Made by a program: the position numbers and the translations under genes. From Fibrella aquatilis (lineage in GTDB: Bacteria; Bacteroidota; Bacteroidia; Cytophagales; Spirosomataceae): a stretch of 64,000 nucleotides of DNA. Below are positions 8,855-17,280 of the stretch, in pieces (position 1 is the stretch's first letter; each line of letters opens with the position of its first letter). The stretch covers positions 1 through 64,000 of the forward strand of contig NZ_JAFMYU010000020.1 of assembly GCF_017353255.1 (NCBI RefSeq). Reading direction: 5' to 3'. Under the pieces are notes generated by a model. That model was not told the origin of the DNA, did no database searches, and saw only the letters and a program-made list of their open reading frames with translations.

Positions 8855-8889
8855 TGTTCAGGTCTTTGCAACGAGATTTTAAACATTAG
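8851..8889. repeat. Short, possibly degenerate hairpin
   Basis: CTAATGTT (8851-8858) pairs with AACATTAG (8882-8889) around a 23-nt loop, overlapping the stop of the lipoprotein gene. The words that follow (TTAGACCTTACACTTTAAAC) resemble one arm of H15 at 57922, so this may be a decayed member of the long-hairpin family. Evidence is weak. Confidence 0.35.
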
Positions 8890-8912
8890 ACCTTACACTT
8901 TAAACTCTCCTT

Positions 8913-9410
8913 ATGTACCAAGCCTCCGTCAACGCCGCACCACCTGTCAGCATCGAGATTACGCCTGCGGGCATTACCCTCAACGAACAGCCCTACGCCT
9001 GGGATTTGTCGAAACTCGCTCATAGTCAGTTTCATATTCTGAAAAACGACCGGTCCTTTTCTGTGGAAGTACTGTCGGTAGAAGCCGCAACGAAAACGGT
9101 TCGGTTAAAGATCAACGGGCATATTCAGGAGGTGCAGGTGAAGGACCGGTTCGATCTGCTGCTGGAGAAAATGGGCATGAGTAATGCCGCTGTGGGCAAA
9201 GTCAACAACATTAAAGCGCCCATGCCCGGCCTTATTGTAGGCATCAGCATCCAACCCGGCGACGTAGTGGCCAAGGGCGATATCGTGCTGATTCTGGAGG
9301 CCATGAAAATGGAAAACGCTATTAAAGCCCCCGGCGACGGCACCGTAAAGGCCATCAAAATCCAGAAAGGCGACCGCGTCGAAAAAGGACAGGTGCTGAT
9401 CGAGTTTTAG
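8913..9410 (+). CDS. Biotin carboxyl carrier protein subunit
   Basis: A 165-residue protein. The last 75 residues are a biotinyl/lipoyl domain with the biotin-acceptor motif EAMKMEN (Lys132), preceded by the APMPGLIVGISIQPGDVV strand set. The N-terminal 95 residues (ITLNEQPYAWDLSKLAHSQFHIL) are the small beta domain common in biotin carriers of acyl-CoA or pyruvate/propionyl-CoA carboxylases in Bacteroidota. It carries carboxybiotin between carboxylase and carboxyltransferase subunits. No carboxylase subunit gene is adjacent here, so its partners must lie elsewhere. Confidence 0.88.
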   Translation: MYQASVNAAPPVSIEITPAGITLNEQPYAWDLSKLAHSQFHILKNDRSFSVEVLSVEAATKTVRLKINGHIQEVQVKDRFDLLLEKMGMSNAAVGKVNNIKAPMPGLIVGISIQPGDVVAKGDIVLILEAMKMENAIKAPGDGTVKAIKIQKGDRVEKGQVLIEF

Positions 9411-9610
9411 CTATTCCTATCTTCTGCATAAATTGTTGAATCAGAATTACTTATAGAGTAGTTGACAGCTTCATAGGCTTCGATAAGAGTGACGAGCAGA
9501 TTAAGCTCATTACCTGCGGGCGAGTCAATGACTGGGTGCTCGTGCATCAGTGCGTAGACACGTTCCAGCGCGTCATCGTATTGCGCTTAAGTTCTGATCA
9601 CTTTACTCAT
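9407..9610 (-). pseudogene. Decayed HigA-type antitoxin gene
   Basis: On the minus strand, ATG at 9610 opens MSKVIRT, then an in-frame TAA (9587-9589), then the same frame continues AQYDDALERVYALMHEHP and ...GNELNLLVTLIEAYEAVNYSI before stopping at 9407. This matches the N-terminal helical region of HigA-like antitoxins, where the family usually reads IRTEAxYxxAL; a single GAA to TAA change would explain the stop. The helix-turn-helix half is missing, and no HigB toxin is detectable upstream (9611-9745). Its end overlaps the biotin carrier stop codon. Homology is from pattern recognition and not tested. Confidence 0.6.
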
Positions 9611-9718
9611 CAACTTGTTTGTTTTTTATCCAATCCTTTTTGACTAGTAAAAGTAAGTAAGCGGTATCCTACTTAGGTAGCCAGCGCTGCACACAATAGC
9701 TAGCTGCCCCGTTCCTCC

Positions 9719-9751
9719 TTTCTCCCTTTCCTCCTTTTCTCCCTATATTTG
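9719..9751 (+). promoter_or_regulatory. Putative Bacteroidota promoter of pyrH
   Basis: A perfect -7 element TATATTTG (TAnnTTTG) is at 9744-9751. TTTC at 9719-9722 (consensus TTTG) sits 21 nt upstream, which fits the Bacteroidota spacing. The expected start of transcription is about 18 nt before the ATG at 9776. This supports ATG over the in-frame TTG at 9749. Confidence 0.6.
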
Positions 9752-9775
9752 CCCCCGCAAAAAAGGCACCTCTTC

Positions 9776-10516
9776 ATGACTCAACCACCCAAATACAAAC
9801 GGATTCTGCTTAAGCTCAGCGGCGAGGCCCTAGCTGGCCCCAGTGGCTATAACATAGACCCCGCTATTCTGGAGCAGTACGCCAAAGAGATCAAACAAGT
9901 GCTCGATATGGGCGTTGAAGTGGCCGTGGTGATTGGTGGAGGCAATATTTTCCGGGGAGTATCGGGCGAACGGTCGGGTATCGACCGGGTGCAGGGCGAT
10001 TACATGGGTATGCTGGCCACGGTCATCAACGCCATGGCGCTACAAAGCGCGTTTGAAAAACAGGGCATGTACACCCGCGTGATGTCGGCCATCAAGATGG
10101 AGCAGATCTGCGAACCGTATGTGCGGCGGCGGGCCATCCGACACCTCGAAAAAGACCGCGTGGTCATCTTCGCCGCCGGAACGGGCAACCCCTATTTCAC
10201 CACCGACAGCACCGCCGCCCTCCGCGCCAACGAGATCGAGGCCGATGTGGTGCTGAAAGGTACCAAAGTGGATGGCGTCTACACCGCCGACCCCATGAAA
10301 GACAAAACGGCCACTCGCTACACCCACATCACGTTTCAGGACGTGTATGAAAAGAAACTGAGCGTGATGGACCTCACGGCCTTTACACTTTGCCAGGAAA
10401 ATAACCTGCCCATCATTGTCTTCAACATGAACGAGCAAGGCAGCCTCCTCCGCCTCGCGCAAGGCGAAGACGTGGGTACTTTAATAACCGTTGATTTACC
10501 AGAAAATCAGTCGTAA
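9776..10516 (+). CDS. pyrH: Uridylate kinase
   Basis: Phosphorylates UMP to UDP with ATP, in the cytoplasm, for pyrimidine nucleotide synthesis. The protein has 246 residues and belongs to the amino-acid kinase fold: [13 protein letters not shown] at the N-terminus, [24 protein letters not shown], and the ATP-site [20 protein letters not shown] followed by [13 protein letters not shown]. This is full length for bacterial PyrH. The ATG at 9776 is preferred because a promoter -7 box overlaps the earlier frame. The stop codon lies in the left arm of H5, and frr follows, the usual pyrH-frr order. Confidence 0.96.
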   Translation: MTQPPKYKRILLKLSGEALAGPSGYNIDPAILEQYAKEIKQVLDMGVEVAVVIGGGNIFRGVSGERSGIDRVQGDYMGMLATVINAMALQSAFEKQGMYTRVMSAIKMEQICEPYVRRRAIRHLEKDRVVIFAAGTGNPYFTTDSTAALRANEIEADVVLKGTKVDGVYTADPMKDKTATRYTHITFQDVYEKKLSVMDLTAFTLCQENNLPIIVFNMNEQGSLLRLAQGEDVGTLITVDLPENQS

Positions 10517-10606
10517 GTCTGAGAGTCGTAAGTCGTAAGTCGGCTGACGCGTCAGCACTAATCGTGCGCAAGCCGACTTACGACTTACGACTCTCAGACT
10601 TACGAC
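10510..10606. repeat. Long intergenic inverted repeat H5 (between pyrH and frr)
   Basis: Arms 10510-10545 and 10571-10606 pair perfectly over 36 bp; the loop is 25 nt. The stem consists of repeats of GTCGTAAGTC-like words, and its tip contains the perfect palindrome GCTGACGCGTCAGC (10543-10556). It includes the pyrH stop codon and ends 11 nt before the frr start, so it sits inside what is normally one operon. Confidence 0.93.
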
Positions 10607-10617
10607 TTCTATGACAA

Positions 10618-11178
10618 ATGGAAGAGATCGAATTATATCTCGATGATGCCAGAGACACGATGGAGAAGGCATTGAAGCACCTCGCCATCGAATTGACCAA
10701 AATCCGGGCGGGCAAAGCCTCTGCCGAAATGCTCGGCGGTATTCAGGTCGAATACTACGGATCACTGTCGCCGCTGACCAACGTGGCCTCCATCACTACA
10801 CCCGACGCCCGTACGCTGGTGATCAAGCCCTTCGAGCGGAAGCTCATTGGCGAGATTGAAAAAGCCATCCGTAACAGCAACGTTGGCCTGGCACCCAACA
10901 ACGACGGTGAAGTGATTCGCCTCAGTGTGCCGCCCCTGACCGAAGAGCGCCGCCGCGAGCTGCTGAAACGGGTAAAACAGGAGGTGGAAGTAGCTAAAGT
11001 GAACGTCCGCAACATCCGCAAAGACACCAACGATTCGATTCGGAAGCTAACTAAAGAAGGCGTATCTGAAGATGCTGTAAAAATGGGCGAAGAGCGCGTA
11101 CAGAAACTGACTGACGCATTTATTGGCAAAGTAGATGACACCTACACCACTAAAGAACGCGATATCCTGACGGTGTAG
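10618..11178 (+). CDS. frr: Ribosome recycling factor
   Basis: Splits post-termination ribosomes together with EF-G. The protein has 186 residues, standard length, with the family pattern MEKALKHLAIELTKIRAGKA at the N-terminus, VEYYGSLSPLTNVASITTPD, the hinge and domain II region, and NVRNIRKDTNDSIRKL followed by a C-terminal helix. The ATG at 10618 is preferred; an overlapping ATG at 10611 is out of frame. It follows pyrH as in most bacteria, but hairpin H5 fills the 101-nt spacer. Confidence 0.97.
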   Translation: MEEIELYLDDARDTMEKALKHLAIELTKIRAGKASAEMLGGIQVEYYGSLSPLTNVASITTPDARTLVIKPFERKLIGEIEKAIRNSNVGLAPNNDGEVIRLSVPPLTEERRRELLKRVKQEVEVAKVNVRNIRKDTNDSIRKLTKEGVSEDAVKMGEERVQKLTDAFIGKVDDTYTTKERDILTV

Positions 11179-11191
11179 AACCGATTCATTG

Positions 11192-11239
11192 GCAACGAAA
11201 AAAGGCCATTCCTGCGCAGGAATGGCCTTTTTTCGTTGC
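11192..11239 (+). terminator. Perfect palindromic terminator after frr
   Basis: A 48-nt perfect palindrome centred between 11215 and 11216, with GGCCATTCCTGCGCAGGAATGG as its core read in two halves and A-tract/T-tract arms (AAAAAAGG...CCTTTTTT). The T-run is inside the distal arm. It starts 14 nt past the frr stop, as an intrinsic terminator should. It differs from the H-series in having an A/T-tract. Confidence 0.8.
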
Positions 11240-11388
11240 TGTTTAATGTGATTTATGGCCAGCGCATTACTGAACTGAATAATTAAGTTATTGCTCAGTT
11301 CAAAGAATCATCAATGCCACTAGGCTAGCCGCCCGTTTCAGTTACAGCAGTTATTCATTAACCGAAACGCCGGACTGCTTCGGCTGAA
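11240..11388. other. Non-coding spacer
   Basis: No convincing reading frame. The only structure is a weak inverted repeat at about 11271-11302 (GAACTGA...TCAGTTC). It separates the convergent frr and UDP-glucuronate decarboxylase transcription units between their terminators. Confidence 0.5.
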
Positions 11389-11423
11389 CAAAAAACCTGC
11401 AAACGAGAGGCTTGCAGGTTTTC
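11389..11423 (-). terminator. Intrinsic terminator of the ugd operon
   Basis: An 11-bp stem (11392-11402 with 11412-11422, core AACCTGCAA/TTGCAGGTT) and a 9-nt loop. On the minus strand it ends in a T-run. It lies about 70 nt downstream of the decarboxylase stop codon. Confidence 0.75.
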
Positions 11424-11493
11424 TAAAGACAGCTAAGGGAACGGGTACTATGTACCTATCCCGATTCAAAGATAGGTACTGTGGTAACAATAC

Positions 11494-12474
11494 CTATTTC
11501 TTGCTGAATTCACGGTTATAAGCCGCTGCATATAGTTCTTCTTCGGGCAGGCTTTTGAAGTAATCGTAGGTGATCTTCAGGCCCTCTTCGCGGCTTACTT
11601 TTGGCTCCCAGCCCAGAATAGCTTTCGCTTTGGTAATGTCGGGCTGGCGCTGCTTGGGATCATCAACGGGCAGGGGTTTGAGAATCAGCTTCTGCGATGT
11701 GCCAGTGAGCTTAATGATCTCTTCGCCAAATTGCTTGATCGTGATTTCCACCGGGTTACCAATGTTTACCGGCTGGGCGTAGTCGCTCAGGAGCAGGCGG
11801 TATATGCCTTCTACAAGGTCGTCTACGTAACAGAACGAGCGCGTTTGTGAGCCATCGCCAAAGACGGTGAGGTCTTCGCCGCGCAGAGCCTGCCCAATAA
11901 ACGCGGGCAACACCCGACCGTCGTTGAGGCGCATGCGGGGGCCATAGGTGTTAAAAATACGGACAATGCGCGTTTCCAGGCCGTGGTAGGTGTGGTAAGC
12001 CATGGTGATGGCTTCCTGAAAGCGCTTGGCTTCGTCATACACACCGCGCGGACCCACCGGGTTTACGTTGCCCCAGTACTCTTCGGGCTGAGGGTGTACG
12101 TTGGGATCACCGTATACCTCCGACGTTGAGGCGATCAGCACCCGCGCATTTTTTACCCGCGCCAGGCCCAGGCAGTTGTGAATACCCAACGAACCCACTT
12201 TCAGCGTCTGAATCGGAATCTTGAGGTAGTCAATCGGGCTGGCTGGTGAGGCGAAGTGCAGGATGTAATCCAGTTCGCCCGGTACGTGGATGAACTTGGA
12301 AACGTCATGGTGATAAAACTCGAAATTGGGCAGCTTAAAGAGGTGCTCAATGTTCCGCAGATCACCCGTGATAAGGTTATCCATCGCAATGACGTGATAG
12401 CCTTCTTTAATAAACCGGTCGCACAAGTGTGAACCAAGGAAGCCCGCGCCACCTGTAATCAAGACTCTTTTCAT
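11494..12474 (-). CDS. UDP-glucuronate decarboxylase (UDP-xylose synthase type)
   Basis: A 326-residue extended short-chain dehydrogenase that converts UDP-glucuronate to UDP-xylose with NAD. It has the Rossmann motif [12 protein letters not shown] at residues 6-17, the strongly UXS-like [37 protein letters not shown] and the catalytic [25 protein letters not shown] and [18 protein letters not shown] complete the family pattern. It starts 9 nt after the ugd stop, so both enzymes act in sequence from UDP-glucose and are co-expressed. The product feeds surface polysaccharide synthesis. Confidence 0.93.
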   Translation of the reverse strand: MKRVLITGGAGFLGSHLCDRFIKEGYHVIAMDNLITGDLRNIEHLFKLPNFEFYHHDVSKFIHVPGELDYILHFASPASPIDYLKIPIQTLKVGSLGIHNCLGLARVKNARVLIASTSEVYGDPNVHPQPEEYWGNVNPVGPRGVYDEAKRFQEAITMAYHTYHGLETRIVRIFNTYGPRMRLNDGRVLPAFIGQALRGEDLTVFGDGSQTRSFCYVDDLVEGIYRLLLSDYAQPVNIGNPVEITIKQFGEEIIKLTGTSQKLILKPLPVDDPKQRQPDITKAKAILGWEPKVSREEGLKITYDYFKSLPEEELYAAAYNREFSKK

Positions 12475-12483
12475 AGTAGTCAG

Positions 12484-13815
12484 TTAGGCTTGTTGTTCGA
12501 CAGTAGCGTTGATTACTTCTCTACCAATTGAATAATACGTATAGCCCAGTTCGCGCATTTGATCTAGTTCATATACGTTACGACCATCGAAAATGACTTT
12601 GTTTTTCAACAGCAGGTTCATCTTCTCGAACTCAGGCGTACGGAACATCGGCCATTCGGTCATGATCACCAGCGCGTCGGCATCGTCAAGGGCGGCGTAG
12701 GACGTGTGGGCGAAGGTGACCTGGTTGCCCAGAATTTGCCGTACGTTATCCATCGCTTCGGGATCGTAGGCCGTCACTTTGGCACCTGCCGCCAGCAGAT
12801 CACGAATGTTGTCGAGGGCTGGCGCTTCGCGAATGTCATCGGTATAGGGTTTGAACGCCAGGCCCCATACGGCAATGGTCTTGCCTTTCAGATCGCCGCC
12901 AAAGTGGTTGGTAATCATGGGCAACAGCCGCTTTTTCTGGGCGTAGTTCACGTCCATCACCGACTGCAACACCTTGAAATCGTAGTCGTAATCCTGCGCG
13001 GTGCGGGCCAGGGCCTGTACGTCTTTAGGGAAACAGCTGCCGCCGTAGCCAATGCCCGCAAACAGAAACCGCTTACCAATGCGGCTGTCTGTGCCAATAC
13101 CCTTACGGATGTCATCGACGTTGGCACCTACCTTTTCGCAGAGGTTGGCGATCTCGTTCATAAACGTGATTTTAGTCGCCAGAAAAGCGTTGGCAGCATA
13201 TTTGGTCATTTCGGCCGACCGCTCGTCCATGAAAATAACGGGGTTCCCCTGCCGTACCAGCGGTGCATAGAGCCGGTTCATCACGGCCTTGGCCTTATCT
13301 GATTTGGTGCCAATCACCACGCGGTCGGGCTTCATAAAATCTTCCACGGCCACGCCTTCACGCAGGAATTCAGGGTTCGACACCACGTCGAAATCCACCT
13401 TGGCGTTTTTCACAATCCCAGCGTGTACCTTTTCGGCAGTGCCTACGGGCACGGTGCTCTTGTCAACGATGACGGCATACTGCTCCAGAATGGGGCCAAG
13501 GTCATTGGCTACGCCCAGAATGTACTTCAGGTCGGCAGAACCGTCTTCGCCGGGAGGGGTTGGCAGGGCCAGAAAGATCACCTCGGCACCTTTGATGCCC
13601 TCGGCCAGATTGGTGGTGAACTTTAGGCGACCTTCCTCTACGTTGCGGTAGAACAGCACGTCGAGGCCGGGTTCATAGATAGGAATGATACGGTTGTTGA
13701 GTTTTTCAACCTTCCGCTCGTCGATATCGACGCAGGTAACCTGGTTACCGGTTTCGGCGAAGCAGGTGCCGGTAACCAGCCCTACATACCCCGTGCCTAC
13801 TACTGCAATTTTCAT
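12484..13815 (-). CDS. ugd: UDP-glucose 6-dehydrogenase
   Basis: Oxidises UDP-glucose twice to UDP-glucuronate using NAD. The protein has 443 residues, normal for the bacterial family: N-terminal NAD-binding GTGYVGLVTGTCFAETG (residues 7-23), the catalytic cysteine in GIGYGGSCFPKDV, the central helix region KYAANAFLATKITFMNEIA, and the C-terminal UDP-binding domain (GLAFKPYTDDIREAPAL). Upstream gene of an operon with the UDP-glucuronate decarboxylase. A -7 promoter element lies about 87 nt upstream of the start. Confidence 0.95.
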   Translation of the reverse strand: MKIAVVGTGYVGLVTGTCFAETGNQVTCVDIDERKVEKLNNRIIPIYEPGLDVLFYRNVEEGRLKFTTNLAEGIKGAEVIFLALPTPPGEDGSADLKYILGVANDLGPILEQYAVIVDKSTVPVGTAEKVHAGIVKNAKVDFDVVSNPEFLREGVAVEDFMKPDRVVIGTKSDKAKAVMNRLYAPLVRQGNPVIFMDERSAEMTKYAANAFLATKITFMNEIANLCEKVGANVDDIRKGIGTDSRIGKRFLFAGIGYGGSCFPKDVQALARTAQDYDYDFKVLQSVMDVNYAQKKRLLPMITNHFGGDLKGKTIAVWGLAFKPYTDDIREAPALDNIRDLLAAGAKVTAYDPEAMDNVRQILGNQVTFAHTSYAALDDADALVIMTEWPMFRTPEFEKMNLLLKNKVIFDGRNVYELDQMRELGYTYYSIGREVINATVEQQA

Positions 13816-14188
13816 ATAATTGGTTTATACCAAATGGACGTGCAACTGATGGGCTAGTCATTACCCGATTTGTACTTTTCGGGTATACGGACCAGCGCCC
13901 ACAAAAATAGGCGTTTTTCATAAGAGGCCCACATTTGCAGCAAAGACACTGATTGAGTGGCCCTTTAACCCAAACTTTTTTTTGGAAGACCAGTCGTCAA
14001 CAGGCTAAACAGGCCCTATATCTATGGTATTTTATTCAGATAGAACTATAAAATTCTGACTGATGGTTAGTTGGCATTTCGGCCCATTTATTGCCTATCT
14101 TCCTCAATAACAACCTCTTTCTATCGTCGTTTTTATTATATACATTACATAGACTTCATCAACTGAAAGCCTTAACCGGCCCCGCATA
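13816..14188. other. Divergent intergenic region
   Basis: A 373-bp AT-rich spacer between ugd (minus) and the acyl-CoA dehydrogenase (plus). Apart from the -7 element for ugd at 13902-13909, I see no gene, RNA or strong repeat; there is no long hairpin here. Confidence 0.5.
13902..13909 (-). promoter_or_regulatory. Putative -7 element of ugd promoter
   Basis: Minus-strand TATTTTTG, a perfect TAnnTTTG. No TTTG is present at the ideal upstream distance, so only half of the promoter is supported. Confidence 0.45.
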
Positions 14189-15367
14189 ATGACTACTGAA
14201 ATTGTCCAAAACCAAGTCCACGCTCACTCTCCCACCGACGCCCCCGCCATGACACAGCTCATTGCCGACACGGTGCGTGACTTTGCCGCCCGCGCTATTG
14301 CCCCCCACGTACGCGAGTGGGACGAGGCTCAACACTTTCCTGCCGACCTGTTTCGGCAGCTTGGTGAACTGGGCGTGATGGGTATGTTAGTGCCCGAAAC
14401 CTACGGCGGTGCAGGCCTGGGCTACCACGAATACGTAGCGGCCATTGTGGAACTATCGAAAGTAGACGGGGCCATTGGCCTGTCGATGGCAGCGCATAAC
14501 TCACTCTGCACCAACCACATACTCATGTTTGGTAACGAGGCACAGAAGCAGCAGTACCTGCCCCGGCTGGCATCTGGCGAACACCTGGGTGCCTGGGGCC
14601 TCACCGAACCCAACACCGGTTCAGACGCGGGCAATATGCGCACCCGCGCCGTGCAACAGGCAGACGGTAGCTGGCTACTGAACGGGGCTAAAAACTTTAT
14701 TACCCACGGCCGGTCGGGCGATGTGGCAGTGGTGATTGCCCGCACGGGCGAGCCTAATACGCCCCGCAATGCCACGGCTTTTGTGGTAGCGCGCGGCACC
14801 GACGGCTTCCGGGGTGGTAAGAAAGAAGACAAACTAGGCATGCGGGCCTCCGAAACCGCCGAAATGATCTTCGACGATTGCCTGATACCTGACAGTCAGC
14901 GCCTTGGCAACGTGGGCGAAGGCTTTGTGCAGTCGCTGAAAGTGCTCGACGGGGGGCGGATTTCCATTGCCGCCCTTAGTTTGGGCATTGCCATGGGTGC
15001 ATACGAAGCCGCTCTGGCCTACGCCAAAGAGCGGCAACAGTTTGGGCAGGCGATCATGAATTTCCAGGGTATTTCGTTCAAGATTGCTGATATGGCTACC
15101 GAGATAGAAGCAGCCCGGTTGCTGATCGAGCACGCGTCGGAATTGAAAAACAATCATCAGCCTGTGACCAAGGCCTCGGCCATGGCCAAGTTGTTTGCCT
15201 CGGAAGTGGCCGTGCGCGTGGCCAACGATGCCATCCAGGTATTGGGCGGCTATGGCTACCTGAAAGATTTCCCGGTCGAGAAATTCTACCGCGACGCCAA
15301 GCTCTGCACCATTGGCGAGGGCACCAGCGAAATTCAGCGACTGGTCATTGCGCGGCAACTTCTTTAA
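14189..15367 (+). CDS. Acyl-CoA dehydrogenase
   Basis: A FAD-dependent dehydrogenase forming the trans-2 double bond of acyl-CoA in fatty acid or branched-chain amino acid degradation. The protein has 392 residues with all three regions: N-terminal helices ([20 protein letters not shown]), the middle beta domain with the FAD/substrate motif [19 protein letters not shown] and [10 protein letters not shown], and the C-terminal helices with [20 protein letters not shown] and QVLGGYGY. The probable catalytic glutamate is in [10 protein letters not shown]. Substrate chain length is not determined; it resembles the short-chain group. The stop codon overlaps the left arm of H6. Confidence 0.93.
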   Translation: MTTEIVQNQVHAHSPTDAPAMTQLIADTVRDFAARAIAPHVREWDEAQHFPADLFRQLGELGVMGMLVPETYGGAGLGYHEYVAAIVELSKVDGAIGLSMAAHNSLCTNHILMFGNEAQKQQYLPRLASGEHLGAWGLTEPNTGSDAGNMRTRAVQQADGSWLLNGAKNFITHGRSGDVAVVIARTGEPNTPRNATAFVVARGTDGFRGGKKEDKLGMRASETAEMIFDDCLIPDSQRLGNVGEGFVQSLKVLDGGRISIAALSLGIAMGAYEAALAYAKERQQFGQAIMNFQGISFKIADMATEIEAARLLIEHASELKNNHQPVTKASAMAKLFASEVAVRVANDAIQVLGGYGYLKDFPVEKFYRDAKLCTIGEGTSEIQRLVIARQLL

Positions 15368-15474
15368 AAAAGGCGTCTTCTGTTTGCTGTTTTTAGTCTT
15401 CTGTTGCTCCGCGTGCGGCTTACACTTGCGAAGCAACAGAAGACTAAAAACAGCAAACAGAAGACGCCTTTTTT
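15366..15474. repeat. Long intergenic inverted repeat H6 (co-directional genes)
   Basis: Arms 15366-15408 and 15432-15474 pair perfectly over 43 bp; the loop is 23 nt. The stem words (GTCTTCTGTTTGCTGT, AGTCTTCTGTTGC) recur in H7 and H8. It overlaps the acyl-CoA dehydrogenase stop codon and its right arm ends in six T residues, so this one could also act as an intrinsic terminator. Confidence 0.93.
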
Positions 15475-15500
15475 AGAGATTGAAAACTTTTTCTCGTTTG

Positions 15501-15566
15501 TTGGTATTTATAATACAAGTAAAATATATACTTGCACTATATATCATAACTGTATTATAAATCCAA
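15501..15566. promoter_or_regulatory. AT-rich inverted repeat spanning the probable promoter of the effector gene
   Basis: Arms 15501-15517 and 15551-15566 (TTGG-ATTTATAATACA type) pair over about 16 bp with one bulge and enclose 33 nt containing TATACTTG, a one-mismatch -7 box. It lies 6 nt before the start of the gene at 15573. It may be an operator or a leader hairpin. The region is far more AT-rich than its surroundings. Confidence 0.45.
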
Positions 15567-15572
15567 CGCCCC

Positions 15573-16343
15573 ATGATCCGCCTTAACCATGTGCAGACGC
15601 AGCGCCTTTTTGCCCTGCACGACTACATTCACGACCATTTTACCAAGGCCGACTGGCTTAAACTGGCCTACCTCACTAATAGCCTTGACGTGGTGGAAGA
15701 TCACCCCCGTTTGCTGCGTAGCCTCGATTTCGACGATGACGACTACGAAGGAAACTGCCTGCACGTACTCTCCAAACTGACCGACGGCAACGATCATCGT
15801 CTGGCTATGATTGAACAGTTTGTAGCTGAAAAGAAAGCAAAACAGCCCAATGCAGCACCTGTGGGCAGTTTTGTCTCGACTAACCGACGCACCGAGCCTG
15901 AGCGCGTGATCCGGTTTGCGCCCGACGTGTTTCAGATCCCTGACAAGCCCGTTGACCCTAACGTACTGAGCGTGATGATGCCATTTGACGTTCGGTTTGC
16001 GGGGACGTATATGGCTATCCGTAGTGTCTGCGCCCGGCTGGGTATCCTCTGCAAACGCGCCGACGACATTTGGGACAACAGTATTCTAATGCAAGACGTG
16101 TTCGACCTAATCTTCACAAGCCGGGCCGTCATCACCGATTTCACGGGTCGGAACCCCAACGTATTTTACGAAACCGGCGTGGCCCATACGCTGGGCAAAC
16201 TGGTGGTGCCCATTACGCAGTCGGTCGATGATATTCCGTTTGATCTCCGGCACCACCGCGCCCTCACCTACTTACCCACCCGCGAGGGCCTGCAAAAGTT
16301 CGAGCTTGACCTGGAGCGCAAACTGACGGCTGTGTTTCGGTGA
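15573..16343 (+). CDS. Putative effector: N-terminal adaptor-like domain plus deoxyribosyltransferase-like hydrolase domain
   Basis: A 256-residue cytoplasmic protein in two parts. Residues about 5-80 are helical (RLFALHDYIHDHFTKADWLK ... DDDDYEGNCLHVLSKL) and resemble the effector-associated (death-like) domains that recruit effectors in bacterial conflict systems. Residues about 125-256 look like the nucleoside deoxyribosyltransferase/TIR-like fold: VLSVMMPFD, CKRADDI, VITDFTGRNPNVFYETGVAH with a probable catalytic Glu200, then LGKLVVPITQ and PFDLRHHRALTY. Known relatives cleave nucleotides or NAD-like substrates in immunity. No partner gene is adjacent. Assignment is by motif only. Confidence 0.65.
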   Translation: MIRLNHVQTQRLFALHDYIHDHFTKADWLKLAYLTNSLDVVEDHPRLLRSLDFDDDDYEGNCLHVLSKLTDGNDHRLAMIEQFVAEKKAKQPNAAPVGSFVSTNRRTEPERVIRFAPDVFQIPDKPVDPNVLSVMMPFDVRFAGTYMAIRSVCARLGILCKRADDIWDNSILMQDVFDLIFTSRAVITDFTGRNPNVFYETGVAHTLGKLVVPITQSVDDIPFDLRHHRALTYLPTREGLQKFELDLERKLTAVFR

Positions 16344-16366
16344 AAGGAGGAAGGGTCTTTTCTCCT

Positions 16367-16374
16367 TATCTTTA
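16367..16374 (+). promoter_or_regulatory. Candidate -7 element
   Basis: TATCTTTA, one mismatch from TAnnTTTG, 46 nt upstream of the ATG at 16421. The same octamer occurs upstream of the histidine kinase at 23395. Confidence 0.3.
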
Positions 16375-16420
16375 CATATAGGCTTTATCAACTATTTGGG
16401 GCCGTAACAAAACCAATTTC

Positions 16421-17140
16421 ATGAAAAAACAACTCTTCGTGCTAACGGCCACATTGCTGGTATCGGTTGGCCTATTTGCCCAAACCGCCACTGACGTAGT
16501 CAATAAGCACATTGATGCCATTGGTGGTCTCGATAAGATAAAAGCGGTTAAAAGTGCCCAGTATGATCAGCACATGTCAATTTCGGGCGTGGAGATGACG
16601 GGAAAGACTGTCGTAATTGTGGGGCAGGCTATGCGTACTGATGTAACGGTGATGGGCCAACAAATTACGCAGGTTATCAACGGCGATGCGGGCTGGAGCA
16701 TTAACCCCATGCAGGGCGGCAGCACCCCGCAAGATACCCCCGCCGAGCAGGTAGCCCTCTCGAAAGGCAACACCGAACTGACCGGTTTGCAGCTAGCCTA
16801 CGCCAGCATGAAGGCTTACCCGATGGTGTTGAAAGGGACCGAAAAAATGGGGACCGCCGACCGCCTGCGCGTTGACGTTACCCGCCCCGAAGCCACCGTG
16901 AGCTACTACCTCGATCCGCAAACCTACCTTATCACCAACACCAAAGCCACGGTAACAGCCGGTGGCCAAAAAGTGGATGTAGAAAGTGCATTCGGCGATT
17001 ATAAGCCGGTGGAAGGTATCACGATGCCCTTCACCGTCGACCTGAAAGCACCAGGTATGCCATCAAACCTGACCACTACCGTCGATAAAGTAACGCTCAA
17101 CCCCACTATTGACCCGGCGGTTTTCAACAAACCGAAATAA
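16421..17140 (+). CDS. Periplasmic LolA-like protein
   Basis: A 239-residue exported protein; a signal peptide ends near residue 20 (VGLFAQ). The mature part begins ATDVVNKHIDAIGGLDKIKAVKS, a pattern typical of Bacteroidota outer-membrane lipoprotein-sorting-like proteins, and continues as an extended antiparallel sheet (VIVGQAMRTDVTVMGQQITQV, YYLDPQTYLITNTKATV, FGDYKPVEGITMPFTVDL). This suggests a half-barrel lipid or lipoprotein binding fold of the LolA/LolB type. The real ligand is unknown. The stop codon is inside H7. Confidence 0.7.
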   Translation: MKKQLFVLTATLLVSVGLFAQTATDVVNKHIDAIGGLDKIKAVKSAQYDQHMSISGVEMTGKTVVIVGQAMRTDVTVMGQQITQVINGDAGWSINPMQGGSTPQDTPAEQVALSKGNTELTGLQLAYASMKAYPMVLKGTEKMGTADRLRVDVTRPEATVSYYLDPQTYLITNTKATVTAGGQKVDVESAFGDYKPVEGITMPFTVDLKAPGMPSNLTTTVDKVTLNPTIDPAVFNKPK

Positions 17141-17227
17141 GTTTTCAGTCTTCAGTTTGCCGTCTTTTGTTGTTACGAATGCGAAGCAACGGAAGACGGC
17201 AAACTGAAGACTGAAAACTTATTTCGG
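17132..17227. repeat. Long intergenic inverted repeat H7 (co-directional genes)
   Basis: Arms 17132-17172 and 17187-17227 pair over 41 bp with two differences that would still form G-U pairs in RNA; the loop is 14 nt. It contains the stop codon of the LolA-like gene. Stem words match the GTCTTC/CAGTTT family of H6 and H8. Confidence 0.92.
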
Positions 17228-17280
17228 CACTAAAGCTTTGTCTATTACCGTTATAGACTTATCATCAAGTCTATATTGTC

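Noticed and set aside
9611-9745. HigB toxin gene upstream of the broken antitoxin
   Set aside because: All frames on the minus strand are closed or match nothing like a RelE/HigB toxin; only the pyrH promoter is supported here.
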